Shown here: positions 1 through 11,999 of the stretch, piece by piece | How positions within the stretch are numbered: the stretch's first letter is position 1 | How the letters are laid out: each line of letters opens with the position of its first letter | NCBI GenBank assembly: GCA_902806595.1 | Contig: CADCXC010000004.1 | Coordinates: 434,001-498,000, forward strand | From: Pyrenopolyporus hunteri | Taxonomy: Eukaryota > Ascomycota > Sordariomycetes > Xylariales > Hypoxylaceae | DNA length: 64,000 nucleotides | Reading direction: 5' to 3' | Program-made: the position numbers and the translations under genes | Notes under the pieces: model-generated | Database searches by the model: none | What the model was told of the DNA's origin: nothing | The model's input: the letters and a program-made list of their open reading frames with translations, nothing else

Positions 1-150
1 AGGCTCACGAATTACGTAGGCAAGATCAAGGTGAGAGGCCGATTGACTAATACAAAAAACGCAGTACCGGCGGTTTATGCAATATTCTGACCGAACTACG
101 CATAGGATCGCTTCCCAGGCAGGCCCCAAATCGTTGAGAAATTTCTAGCC

Positions 151-3088
151 ATGATGAGCTCGCCACTACGCGCCGACCAACTTCTACCTGAAGTTGCTAA
201 CATGTTTAGAACCGCGCGAGAACTTGTCAGCGAGTTTGAGGCATCGACGAACGCCTTGGATCAAGCCCGATTTCAACCGCAACCACATCAATCCTCACCG
301 GGATTACGGCGCTCTAACACTCGTCAACCGCGTACTCTAAGCGAAGGTGGTAACGATGACGATGACGATGACGATGGCGATTACGGTGACTATGATGATT
401 ATGATTATGATGGCAACGTCGAAGACGATAATTCCATGCGCAACATGGATGCCGACACCCATTGGGCAGAGTCGCAGGAGTTGCAGCAGAAAGAAATACA
501 GAATCTCTTGTCGTTGCCTGAAATTGACATTCCCATAGAAGGGCGAAAAGGCACCCCGGCTGCTATGTCTTGTACACTGATGGAGCATCAGAAAGTCTGC
601 CTCACTTGGCTGATACAGCAGGAAGAAGACCAGCACAAGAAGGGGGGGATTCTAGCAGGTAATCGTCGATTAAGCACGCCAGAGTTGATTATTACCAAGA
701 CTTGCTAACCCTTGCATTTAATCAGATACCATGGGCCTCGGCAAGACTATTCAGGCACTTGCCTTGATCCTAGCACGGCCCTCGAAAGACCCTCTTCGGA
801 AGACAACGCTCATCGTCGCCCCGCTTTCTCTCTTAAAGCAATGGGAACAGGAAATTCAGAGCAAAGTGAAACCCAGTTACAGACTGAAGACACTTATATT
901 ACACGGTCAGGTAAAACGTAACATGACTGTCACTAAACTCCTTACCTACGACGTTGTCCTAACCACCTACGGGACCATTGCGTGGGAGTACAAGGCTCGG
1001 AAGGGCAAGAAGCAGCTCATCCTAGCAGGCGATGCCATCTTTCATCGGGTCATCCTTGATGAAGCTCACAATATTAAGAACAGATCATCCAAAGCTTCTA
1101 TTGCCGCCTCCCAAATCAGGGCGAACTATAGGCTTTGCATGACTGGGACTCCATTCATGAACAGGGCTGAAGAGATATTCTCGCTCATCCGTTTCCTTCG
1201 CATCCGACCCTACAATGAATGGGGATCATTCAAGGAGCACATCGATAAGCCGATTAAGAGTTGGGATGAAGATGACCGCCACGACGGTATGAGGAAGCTC
1301 CAGGTTCTCTTCAGAAGTATAACACTACGTCGGACGAAATCAAGTATGCTCGACGGTAAACCGATTCTCCGATTACCAGGGCTCTTGAAGAAGAATGTCG
1401 TGACGGAATTCAACGAAGAACAGCAAGCTTTCTACGACGCCCTCGAACACCAACAGCAGCTTAAAGTGAACGAATTTCTCAAGGGCCGCGGGACGATGGT
1501 GAAGAAGTACAGCTACATTTTGGTATTGTTACTTCGTCTGCGACAAGCTTGCTGTCACCCGCATCTGATAAAGGATTTCGGCATTCCTGAGGGTGCACAA
1601 CTTTCGCCGGACGAGATGTGTGAACTCGCCAACAAACTAAAAAAAGAAGTAGTGGAAAGGCTCAAACAGCAGCAGGACTTCGTTTGCCCGTTCTGCAACG
1701 CAACGACCGAGAACCCTCTCATCATATACCCTTGTGGCCACCCTATATGTAGCACCTGCTTCTCTGCTATGATGGAAGTCAAAGATCCCAACTCCGAAGA
1801 ACTGGAATCTTGCCCATACGAAGATTGTGACGCGGAAATTGACCCTGAACTAGTCATCTGTCATTGTTACTTCGTTGAAGTCCATATGCCTGAAAAGCTG
1901 GGATTGGATGCTAGCGAGGACGATGACTCAGAGGATTCGGATAGTTTTGAAAGCCTAGATGATGATGACGACGATGTGGATGAACGCGGGAACTTAAAGG
2001 GCTTCGTTGTGTCCGATGAGGATGAGGATGAAGACGAGGAGGAAGATGAGGATGAGGAAGATAGGTCGGACGCTTCCGACTTGGATGACGGTCCCTCGTC
2101 TAGAGAAGCAAGAGTCACTAACTCTCTATTATCAACGGATGATGGATTGAAGGATGTCTTGGCGAAAAAGGACTCTACCAAGGAAGATTCCGCTGTAGAC
2201 TCCGACAATGATTCTCTAGCATCATTGGGAGAGATCTGGAGACGTGCTGACACGGTAAGGTCTATTACCGAGGGTGAATCCAAAAAATCTAAAAAGAGAG
2301 AAGCAACATCCGACTCGGTTTCGGATGTCGAGGTATCCGAACGGAGAGCGCCCCGTCTCGCGGGTAAGCGGAAACGACCCAATGGCAAAAGTCCGATGCG
2401 GCCTATAAAGAAAAGACGAGGGGACAGCGGCACCAAAGGGATGAAGCGCAAAGGCAAGGGAAAGAAGTTCATTTCGCTGGCGGCCTTGAAGAAAGCAAGC
2501 TCAAAGAATGCGGCTGCGAAAGCCAAGTACTTGAAGCAGCTCAGGAAGGATTGGGTACCGAGTGCCAAGATTAATAAGACGATGGAGATATTGGGCGACA
2601 TCCGAGATAAGAATCCTCAGGAGAAAACTCTCGTCTTCAGCCTGTGGACATCTTTCCTCGACTTGCTTGAGATCCCCGTTTACGACCAAGGATTTAGGTA
2701 TACGCGGTACGACGGGACCATGTCTCATGGCGATCGAGATGCTGCTGTCAAGAAGTTTATGAACGACCCCGAAGTGCAGGTCATGATGGTTAGCTTGTCG
2801 GCTGGTAACGCGGGATTGAACCTCACGGGAGCAACTCAGGTTATCATCCTCGAGCCTTTCTGGAACCCGTTTGTGGAGGAGCAGGCCATCGACCGGGCCC
2901 ACCGCATTGGCCAAAAGAAAGATGTCACGGTTCACCACATCATAATCGAGGGGACGGTTGAAGACCGCATTCGCAAACTGCAAGACGAGAAGCGCAATCT
3001 CGTCAACGCGGCGCTTAGCGAGGAGGGTGCCAGAGGTGCGGGTCAGTTGAGCTTATCAGAATTGAGAGGTCTTTTCGGACTTCGCTAA
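151..3088 (+). CDS. RING-containing SNF2-family ATPase (Uls1/Rad5-Rad16-like)
   Basis: Two exons, 151-658 and 726-3088, give 956 residues. The 67-nt intron (GTAATC...CAG, branch GCTAAC at 704-709) splits the helicase motif; joining restores GILADTMGLGKT. Seen in order: acidic N-terminus, Walker A GLGKT (about 173-177), DEAH box (281-284), a RING finger (CPFC at 490, then CGHPICSTC, last pair at 532-537), a roughly 200-residue Asp/Glu/Ser- and Lys/Arg-rich insert, and the C-terminal helicase lobe ending in the QAIDRAHRIGQ motif. The RING between the two ATPase lobes is the arrangement of Uls1, Rad5 and Rad16; family knowledge suggests SUMO-targeted or DNA-repair-linked translocase and ubiquitin-ligase activity in the nucleus. 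No HIRAN domain is seen, which favours Uls1 over Rad5. The start is uncertain: the frame is open only back to 106, and an upstream exon could lie before the window. Confidence 0.9.
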
Positions 3089-4577
3089 CTGTTCTCTCTT
3101 CGCATCGGCTTCGTCTCCGCTACCAATAGGAGACTTACTATTAGATGGGCGGGCGCCCATCCAGCCCATCTATTCGATCGATCGTCCGCCCGCTTGAATC
3201 GAACGTTCCCCTTGCGCCACTCTGTTCAATATGGTTCAAAGTGTGGCTAATGCCTGCTGGTGGTGATGTGCTTTATCTTTCCTTGATGCTGTTCTGGTCT
3301 AGGGATCTGTGATGTGCGTTATTGCGAGTGGGGGCTACTTCTTTTCGCTGTATGGGGAACTCATGTACTATTAATGACTCAAGGAGCCGCATCTTTTTCC
3401 ATGCCTGGCTACCTACCTAGATTAACTGTGGCTTTTGGGGGCGACCCTGATATTAAGTCACATATTACTGCGGACGACTAGGGGCAACGGGCTTGATGCC
3501 GAGTCCTGATCGTCGGGGCGTCACGGAAAAAGCGGACTGGGGTCTAGGAACCGCGCAGGAATTGAGTACCTAAATGTGTATATGTCTTCCGGATGGGGAG
3601 TTGCGGGCGTCGGGGGCCTTGGTGTTCAAGTTCGCGATCCCGCAACCCTTGTCTGTGGTACATAGCAATATGGATAAATGAGTCTGCCCTCCTTGATGCC
3701 GGCCTACCACGTCCCGGGTGATTAATGAGGACGACCCTTGCGTATTTTTAGAATTCCAGAAGCCATTCTTTTTATGTTCGTTCCCTGGAGCTTACTATAC
3801 GAGGCATAGCTAATACAATCACGGTGTCTTACTAAGGGTTAGTTGAGCACCAAATGTCACAATTTCGCCTCCTTTCCTCGTCGGTCTTGCGGGGGATCAT
3901 TTATTATCATGTCTCATCATCCAGAATGGATAAGTCGCCAAGTTCTTGTCGCCGTTTTAATATGGACATGATCAATGTTCGGTCATTCTTAACCCTAGAC
4001 CCAACCCGTAGTTTGGTGCCATTCTCTCAAGTCTGGTGTCTGATTTCAGGTTGCGAGTTTTTCGTCGAGGCCAAACTACGCTTCACATGTTTACCCATCA
4101 AGGGTTTCCCGGATAATAATTTGCATGCCCGGGCGCTCGTTAATAGAAAACAACTTAGCCAACCAGTCTGCACGCCCGGTGTTCCTGCGGATGGGTTACA
4201 TCCGGGGAGATCTCTGGCGCGGCAGGGGGGCCGCAAAGGGATAATCGGACGAGGCGTCGGGAAGTTCGAGACCGGGCTCGCGGGTACGCTGCCATTATTT
4301 ATAAAGCCCATGTTCTGTGGCAAACTTCAAAATGGTAAGGTGTCATGGCCATGGACGCTGGCCCCGTAAATCTCTACTAGATAAGTCAACGGCCTGGCTG
4401 ATCGTATCGTCTAGACGGCAGACAGTTCGCAGCAGTAGGCCTCTCTTCTTTACGCTTGTTGTCATTGATATTGACGTCGTCATCGCTGTTGTGCTACCAA
4501 CTTCACTGCGTGACAGGCAGACAGACAAACCCTAAACGTATAAGCTCGAGTCAGCATCGCCCTCCCTAACTAGCAAG
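3089..4577. other. Intergenic region, no supported gene
   Basis: About 1.5 kb between the SNF2 gene and the secreted-protein gene. It holds the 3' flank of the first gene and the promoter of the second. An open frame of 171 codons at 3854-4369 has no recognisable motif, domain or splice context, and I do not support it as a gene. Confidence 0.5.
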
Positions 4578-5045
4578 ATGAAGGTATGTTGCTTCCATGA
4601 CTAAAACGACTTGCGTTGCCCACCTGGCTGCTCGGCTGCTCAATTGACTGCATCTTCGTATCCAAATATGCATCTACCTACAACCGGCCTATCTACACCC
4701 AATCCATATCCAGCCCTCTCACATGTCTAAGCTAACACCCTTCCTCCTCCTACCTCACAGACCACGCAATTCCTCGCACTCTTCGTCCTCCAGGCCACCG
4801 CAGCGGTCCTCGCAATCCCGGCTCCGGCCCCTTCAGACGCGGCGGAGGCAGCACCCGCGGCATGGCGGCTCGACTGCGGGTCCCCCGGCACAACAGCCCT
4901 ATGCTCGGCCAGCAACAGCGGCGCGCACTGCGACCCCGTGTCTGGCGAGCTGACCATCATCCTGGCCGGTACGTGCAGCGCGTGCAAGTGCGTCACGGCA
5001 GACCAGTGCTCGCGGGGTTGCGGGAATGAGCGAACTGCTTCGTGA
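4578..5045 (+). CDS. Small secreted cysteine-rich protein (eight Cys)
   Basis: Exons 4578-4583 (ATG AAG only) and 4761-5045 give 96 residues. The 177-nt intron has donor GTATGT, branch GCTAAC at 4731-4736 and acceptor CACAG. The first ~20 residues are a clear signal peptide (MKTTQFLALFVLQATAAVLA), followed by an Ala/Pro-rich linker and a compact domain with eight cysteines at about 41, 50, 59, 74, 77, 79, 85 and 89 (C-x8-C-x8-C-x14-C-x2-C-x-C-x5-C-x3-C). This implies four disulfides in an extracellular protein. Small size, signal peptide and dense cysteines match candidate effectors or antimicrobial-type secreted proteins of fungi; no named family is recognised, so function is unknown. The two-codon first exon hides the gene from simple ORF scans. 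Confidence 0.8.
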
Positions 5046-6063
5046 TGGAGAGGCTGCGCGAATATAGACTCGTAGCGATGGGCGGATAGGTTTGGTTGCC
5101 TGAGCATATGAAAGGGAAAGGGAATGAGAGAAATAGGGGAGGGATGAAGGGAGGATAGCATGGAAAGACGGGGCTGGCGAGGGTGGGGATGACCCGGAAG
5201 AAGCACTCCCCCCAAAGTTTACCCTACTTATAACGTTCCCTAACTATGCTGCCGTCGACGGAAGACGGATATATGTAAGAAGAGACGGAAACCCAATCTG
5301 GGATGGAATTTCGGGCAGTTCGTGGATTCTAGTTACCGTTCTCTCTCCCTCAGGGGAATACCAACCCAAGTAATAATAGGTTCCAAGGCATATGGGGCCG
5401 GGTATTAGTTCCACGGACCAATGGTCAAAGGGAAATGGATAAGGAAATGTAAGGCATTGATTTTGGATAGGATTAGGAATACACAATTAAGGCATTTTTG
5501 GGATTTTGTCCTTCTTGCCTCATCCCTCTTTATCACCAATGGTGTTGTAGTTTGTTTTTCTCGGATGAAGCAACGCGATATCTGTGGCGGACTAATATCC
5601 GGTACATGACGAGCTATGCAGATAAAAGGAAATGATATTATTGAAGCGATATCGCACTATGCAGATATAGGCTGTAGCCCCACGACGCCAGCTAGCCTGC
5701 TGCTAGTGCGTCGTTAGCGTCCCCGTAGTCCGTGGTGCGGGGCTTATTAGGCAGTTTAGGTACCCGAAAATGGGTAAGGAAGTAAGGAATCGGGTAGCTG
5801 TTGTGCTTATCGATAAGGCTGAATATCAGCACCATTGGCGCATCAAGTCGGAAATCAACATTCGCAACTCCACCAACCCATAACTTATTCCTCTTCTCTC
5901 CATAATATGGTTCTGCCAATGTGTAGACCCCGGAGCCTAATTGTAGCTTAGGTACCTACCTACCTACCTACCTACCTACCTACCTACCTATACAAATAAA
6001 CCACTTCGTACATATGACCTCGTAAACTCTTCTTTTCCCTGCTCAGTCGCCGATAATGCCGCC
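5046..6063. other. Intergenic region with TACC tract
   Basis: About 1 kb between the secreted protein and HAUS6. It contains the TACC microsatellite at 5953-5990 and the HAUS6 promoter. No gene is supported. Confidence 0.5.
5953..5990. repeat. (TACC)n microsatellite
   Basis: About 9.5 uninterrupted copies of TACC lie 75 bp upstream of the HAUS6 start codon. Shorter tracts of the same unit occur at 45900-45918 and 62276-62308. Confidence 0.95.
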
Positions 6064-8411
6064 ATGTCGCTTCAGCCAGCCAACATGTCGACAGCACGTT
6101 CACGATCGTTGCGCGTTCCCGCCAAATCAGCCTTGACCGCTCCTCAGTCTGCCCCGACTGCCACCACCTCGACTCAGATTCCCTGCACTACTTCCAATCT
6201 CGCTCTATTCCTCACCAACCTCCGCCTTCTAGACCTCGATCTCGAGGCCGACTGGCCTGACATAACCCTCGCGACCTTCTCTGCCAAAGACGCAGCCGGC
6301 GGGCAGAAGAAGCGGATCCAATGCGTCGAATGGGCTCTATACCAGCTCTTCACGTTGTGGGATTATAACGAGACCCAAAATGTCAGTCTCACATATCCCC
6401 TGTATCCCCTACCGGGTCCGATATGCTGACCTTATAGAAATTGCGGCCGTTCTACCCACCCCTCGACCAAGTTCAGTCCATTAACCTTCGAGCCGCCCTT
6501 CTCCGCGGCCTTGAACAGGCTAAGAAGAATGGCGTCCTCGGCCGAGACGCCGTCGTGCGGAAGACCATGCTAGACGAGTGCAAGGGCGAGCGACTTGAAG
6601 AAGTTCTAGCGGTATTTTCGTCGGCGGTCCTGAAGAAGCTGGTGGCTGAGCGCGCGCTCAATTCGGGTCCGGAATATCGATCTACTATATCCGAGAAACT
6701 CTCCCTCGAGAACTGGGGCTACTCGGGAGACCGTACCGAGCTAAATGCGTTGCTCCTCGCGCACAAGGCGTCGTTGCGTTCCCTACTGGCTAGGAAGAAT
6801 ACTGCGCGAGCAAAGTACCGCGACTTTGAGGAACTTTTAGCGTTGAAGGAACGGGGCATCGCCCGCCGAAAGGAGCAAGCCAAGGCGGAAACCGAACGAA
6901 GCATAGCCGAGACATCGGAAAAGGCCAAATCCCATGTCCATAGGACCATCAAGTCCAATTGGACTGGCAATGACCAATGGATTGACAGTCTATTATACAA
7001 CGACACTAATCCGCGCAAAGGTGGACTACTCGGGAGTCGTTTCGAGGATGTTTGGGCCGGCGTCCAGCAAGGGAAAGTCTCAGACCTTGAAGATCAGAAT
7101 GTCGGACTCTTGGAGCAGCTAGACAACAGGGTTCAGTTGCAGAGAGCGAGGTTGGAGAAGTGGGATGAATTTCGGAAGAAAATGTTCGGAGATTTATCAC
7201 CACCACCCACCAAGGAGGCGAAGGCGACGACCAAGCCGAAAGGCTTTGATTTGCGCTTCACCGGCCATCAAGAATTAAGCCTAGATCGGATAGATGTGAA
7301 AAACCATCTATCCCTAAGCGCACCACCAACACAATACAACGCGATAATCGATAACATGAAGGCCGAGCTTGAAGCCGTTGGAAAGCCGAAAATTCCGGAC
7401 TTTTCCAATCTACTAGGAGGCTCGAGGAGAACTTCGGCGATAGACGCCTCATACTTTGCGAAGCCACAACAATCGGTTGAAGCCATCTCTGATATCAGCG
7501 AATGGGAGGATGAAGTGGAGGAAACGCGTCCGATTGAAAAGCCCATACAACCGCCCGCCGGGCGTCGTTATCGTCTCGTACCTCCTAAGAGTATTACCGA
7601 GACCAAGAGGCAGGCGATGCCTCAAGTGCCTACTGAAACGGCTCAGGATCGAAACGAGAAATTATCGTCAAGCTTGTCACCTGACTTGGAGCCATTGGAA
7701 CAAACGACATCATCTCAGCCAACAGCCTCGTCCAGGTCATTCAGCAGAAATGAGGGATTGGTCGAATCGGATACTATACCCCAAATTACAACTACGCATA
7801 GCATTTCTGCCCGTGATATATCTCCACCTCCACCTGAGCCATCATATTCAGATAAGACGATGGACTCTTTACATCCCCCGCCGCTCTCGGTTTCTCCGAC
7901 GAAGGCTTTGGCCGACGAAATATTAGCATCGATGTCCAACGCATCGCCCTCCCCGATGAAGAAACATCGGCACACTCTATCCTTAGCCGAGAGAACTCGC
8001 ATGTCCATGTCGCGGACAAAATCATATGAGAAAGAGGACGATCTGACTCAACTCTCTCCCATTAAACTCGATCATACGCAAAGTAGTAATGATAATGCTA
8101 CGAGTCAGCTATCCCACCTGTCGGAAAAGGGCGAAGAATACGAAGACCTAGTAGCTCGAACCCGCCGCTCCATGGCCGGTTTCGACGCGGCGCGACAGAA
8201 AGCGCAGCTCGAGAGGAGACGGTCCCAGAGGAAGAGCAAGATACTACCGAAAAAGGACAGCTACTTCCAGGAGGAGAGCCTCTACGACGCATCCATCGCC
8301 GAGGAGCTCATAGAAGCCGGTCAGGAAGATTACGAGGCCATTTTCAAGAGTCGGCCGCGCGTTCAAACAAGTCCCTTGCCCAGCCCATCGAAGGCGTGGA
8401 ATGACGAATAA
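6064..8411 (+). CDS. HAUS augmin-like complex subunit 6
   Basis: Exons 6064-6381 and 6438-8411 give 763 residues; the 56-nt intron (GTCAGT...TATAG, branch GCTGAC) splits the conserved N-terminal domain. The HAUS6 N-terminal domain spans roughly residues 40-200: a leucine-rich start (LFLTNLRLLDLDLE), the CVEWALYQLFTLWD segment and the FYPPLDQVQSINLRAALLRGL segment are characteristic. A charged coiled-coil region follows, then a long disordered Ser/Pro-rich tail with many SP/TP sites, as expected for a mitotic phosphoprotein. Augmin recruits gamma-tubulin to existing microtubules; HAUS6 carries the gamma-tubulin-complex link in animals, and a homologue (AugA) is known from Aspergillus. The start sits in a good context (GCCGCCATG), but an out-of-frame ATG at 6056 overlaps it. 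Confidence 0.9.
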
Positions 8412-8660
8412 ACGAGATGGAACCGACGTCATCAGATGATACTCTGTTTTAGTTTACAATGCTTTTTATGGAATGATACCAAATTGATGTCCCTTTTGAG
8501 GGTTGTTTCTAAACGTGTAGCCTCAGTTTACTCGTAACCTGGAAACAATTAACATTTCTCTTGGGCGCTAACTCGCCTCCTTTCCGTCTACCGACGTTAG
8601 CGTCGCGCATATATACAGTTAACCAAAGTCTCGAGTACCCCACGTAGCCTTCGATCTCAA

Positions 8661-9810
8661 TCAATCGTAGAAAACCAGGGCCCTCGTCTCGATGCTCTCC
8701 CTCGGCTGCCCGTCGCGGTGCTCCGGGTCCTCGAAGGCGCTGTGCGGCGCGCGCCGCGCGGGCACCCCCGCGTCCGAGTCGAAGCACTTGATCAGCAGCA
8801 CCTCGTCCGGCCGCTGCCCGCGCTTGTAGTACCACCGGTGCGTCGCGCGCGGCCGGATCGTCCACGTCTCGTCCCGGTCCGCCGGGTAGATTATGGACGC
8901 CGCCACTAGGTCCGCGTCCGGGATCGAGGTCGCGTCCGCGACGGCGAGGGGGTCTTTAAGGATGGGGAGGATGGGCCGCCATATCTGTTTTGTGTTAGGT
9001 TTTCCCTTTTTGTTCCGGTGGGGTTTGGAGAAGGGGGGGAAGTAGAAATAGAAAGGGGGCATGGGGAAGGCATACGTTGATGATCTGATATCGCCGCTTT
9101 ACCAGCTCGTCCGCCTCGTTCGGAAACCAACGCCGCAGGACTAGTTCCGCGCCGTCGTACGACTGGTCTACGTGCGCTCGTAGGAGCGGTCCGCGCGATG
9201 ACCGGTTGCCTTTGCCTAGCTTATGCCAGTTGGACGGCCCGCAGCGCGTCTTGTGGTCGAAGATGAAGACGCGGGATGCCCCGGTGCTTGTTATATATAG
9301 GACACTTTAGCTTGACTATTACTGAAAAATGGAACAAGGTACATCGTGCCTATTCGCAAATGTTGGGACGGGAAGACTTACATATCTTTCAACAACTGAA
9401 TCGACTCGGGGTAGTATGACGCCTTGACTAGCTCTTCGTCTTGGAAGTCTCGTAACGACTTGAGCCCGCTCGTGTGCTGCAGGAACTGGAACCCGTGGCT
9501 GTCGAGCGCATACCGGTCCTCCTCTCCTGTCACATCATGGACGACGACCTGCTGCGGGACGTGCGGGCGCTCATTCTTCACCGTGTTGCTTCGACAGGTC
9601 AGAGTTATACACGGGCATAAGACGTTATAGGGACAGCACTCACTCGGCGATCACGATGGGCATGGGCAGCGAGCCGTCGCCCGGGTCCTTATAGTAGTTG
9701 ATGTTCGTCAGTACATCGCGGCGTCTCGGCGTCGGGATCGGCTGCGTCGCTTCCTCCGTGAGATTCTGGAACGCGACGGGAATCTGCGTCGGCGCGACAG
9801 CTGCGGCCAT
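8661..9810 (-). CDS. asaB/CmcJ-family hydroxylase/desaturase-like protein
   Basis: Four exons on the minus strand, 9810-9644, 9588-9382, 9286-9076 and 8984-8661, give 302 residues; introns are 55, 95 and 91 nt. Recognisable family features are VFIFDHKTR (about 131-139), HVDQSYDGAE (from about 163), the FPNEADEL segment, and a conserved INIWRP-PLAVADATS stretch that is restored only by joining exons 3 and 4. This pattern matches the fungal asaB hydroxylase/desaturase family, related to bacterial CmcJ and GA4-desaturase-like proteins, often found in secondary-metabolite clusters (aspergillic acid AsaB). Cofactor and substrate cannot be read from sequence. It faces HAUS6 tail to tail with 249 bp between stops. 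No synthase or other biosynthetic gene is adjacent, so it is an orphan here. Confidence 0.85.
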
Positions 9811-11999
9811 CGTGCTTATTCCTCTTTCTGCAGGAATGACCGTGTGAGCGCCTATGTACCTAAGTAGGCAAGGCCAATTCCAGTTCAGCGTTGAAAAGCC
9901 CGGGAATCCACCTACTGTAGCAATCTCCCGAGTTTACAGCAAGAGGGCCTGATGACAAGTTAGGTAGACCGCGCCTCAGCGTGATAGGACGTACTGATGA
10001 GTGCGGGCTTGGGTCTTCGCCAGCAATACACACGAGGCCCTACCATACCAATGGTTAATATTCTTATAATTATTCGCGGATCGAACCAGATTGTGCGGGG
10101 TCGATCGAATTGATTGGGTGATGTCGGTTTTTATACCTCTTGAGGTAGTGGCAGTATAACGTCGATAAATAGCCTAAACCCCAGTCTGAAAACGGAGTCT
10201 TGGAAATCTCAAACTACCTATATAAAGTTGTCTAGATTTGGGTTTGCAGTTCGTATTGGGTCCGGCTGACTACCATAAACAGCAATAACCACCTCTAAAG
10301 CAGCTCGAAATGGTGACAACTTGGTAAGGGAGATACCTCAAGGCCTGGCCTAATCAAATCTAGGGGTAAAGGAAGGATGACTCTATTCCACAGCATATCA
10401 TGAATTCATAGTAAGTATCGTTGAGATTAAAAAAAAATAGCAATTTCACCCCCTTCACATAATCTTATCTTGTCCTTTTCCATGAACTCGAGGATTTTTC
10501 TTTCGCCTTAGATATGCGTGGATAACCGTAGCTATCTAGTCTAGAATTCGGCTTCTAAGGACAACCATTAACAGCAATAGTATGAAAAAGAGTCAAGGTA
10601 AAAATGAACCAACCCAGTATATCTTGGGGAATCGTTATTGAATGTTTTCCAGCTCTTCTGTAGTAATTACCTCATGATTCAACACCTGCTCGAGACCCCA
10701 AAACTCCGTACCTATTTTAAAAATATAATTACTATAGTTATACCTATATCTAAACTCCCCAAAACACTTCTATGATGGTCCTTTGTCTCCTTTTTTTACA
10801 GACCTCCCCTATCACTCCTTAACAGTTTTATGTTTTCCCTCTTATCCTGGATATCTCATTTTGTTGTAGGCTTGTCCCCTAGCTACCATGGGGACAGGTA
10901 TGGGGAATTTTAAATAATTTTACCTACTTGCTTATGAATCTGCGGATAATTCCTGTAGTCCACGGCAATATGAGCCCATACATGTCAAATTAGACACAGC
11001 ATGTTCCTTTAGTGGTGAGTAACTGACTATGATCATAGGCAATCAAAGGTATTCCCATGACATGAATAAGGTAGTGCTTTAAAGAGATAATTTAGCTAAA
11101 GGCGAATTTGGTACCTAGGTATAACTTGGCGGCTCCTTTATAACCACACTAACTAAAATAGCTTCTCAACTTGCTCAGAACTAACGGGAAGGTGAAAACG
11201 ACGTGTGCTGTTATAATAAGTTAACGTTATAGGCTGATTATCTGGAATAGCCCCACGATCATATACCTGGGGTCTGACGGCTTCTTGACAAGTTATACTC
11301 ACAGATTACCTAAACTCGTCGACTACCTATACTCGTCGACCTGGTACTTATAGTCGTCGACTGGGTACTTATAGTCGTCGACTAGGTACCTATGCTCGTC
11401 GATCTACTTATCCAGTTAGGACTAGTCTGTGTCCCTCAGTTGTCACTTTCCGTTACTTGCCATTTCCCTGATTCCACCCCAAGATCGAACACGTATAGTC
11501 CCTTAGTAACTTGACATCGAACGAAATCCTAGGCTGAATCTCCCTCATGTACTTCCTCCTTCGTGGGGCTATGGTAAGTCCCTTCTCGCCAGTTGCTCCC
11601 TTCACATAACCCCGGGGGCAATCGGCTCCCCTCGGTGCCCCGTTTTGTTTAGTCGTGCTATACCGGGGCGACATCCTCTGACTGCTCTCGCCTTAATAAA
11701 CGGACAGATTGGTCAGTGGATGACGAGGGGTCCGAACCCATCAAAAGGAGTACATTGTGAAGGGTTAACCTTCTAAAAAGCCCTGCACTGACAATTCCCA
11801 GTTGGACTGTGCCTTTTCCTAAACGAATCAAAACCTGGCAGGATACCCTACTTATTTTCTCATCTCCCATGGCCACCATCCTCCCATCCCTTCAACCCAC
11901 CACCTTACCTTAGGTAAAGCGGAATGACAGCAGCTTATTGAGATCTAGTTCCTACTCTATTTCATCAAGGGGACCAGAAATCTCTAGTAGGCTGCTACG
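9811..11999. other. Gene-free AT-rich stretch
   Basis: About 2.2 kb with many homopolymer A/T runs, especially 10400-11270, frequent stops in all frames and no supported gene. The first part is the promoter of the asaB-family gene. A minisatellite lies at 11311-11409. The composition could reflect decayed repeat DNA, but no transposon remnant is recognisable by eye. Confidence 0.5.
11311..11409. repeat. GTCGAC minisatellite, ~21-bp unit
   Basis: Four GTCGAC palindromes at 11318, 11335, 11356 and 11377, plus a degenerate GTCGAT at 11398, are spaced 17, 21, 21 and 21 bp apart. The unit reads approximately CTGGTACTTATAGTCGTCGA. Copies differ at a few positions (CTTATAGTC versus CCTATGCTC). Confidence 0.9.

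Noticed and set aside
1867..2601. Minus-strand open frame of 244 codons, Ser-rich
   Set aside because: It is the antisense shadow of the acidic Asp/Glu/Ser insert of the SNF2 gene; poly-Ser arises from GAT/GAG/TCC codons.
3854..4369. Plus-strand frame of 171 codons
   Set aside because: No motif, domain or splice context; amino acid pattern looks random.
10081..10110. TTCGATCC-like T-arm on the minus strand
   Set aside because: The stem bases do not pair and no other tRNA arms are present.
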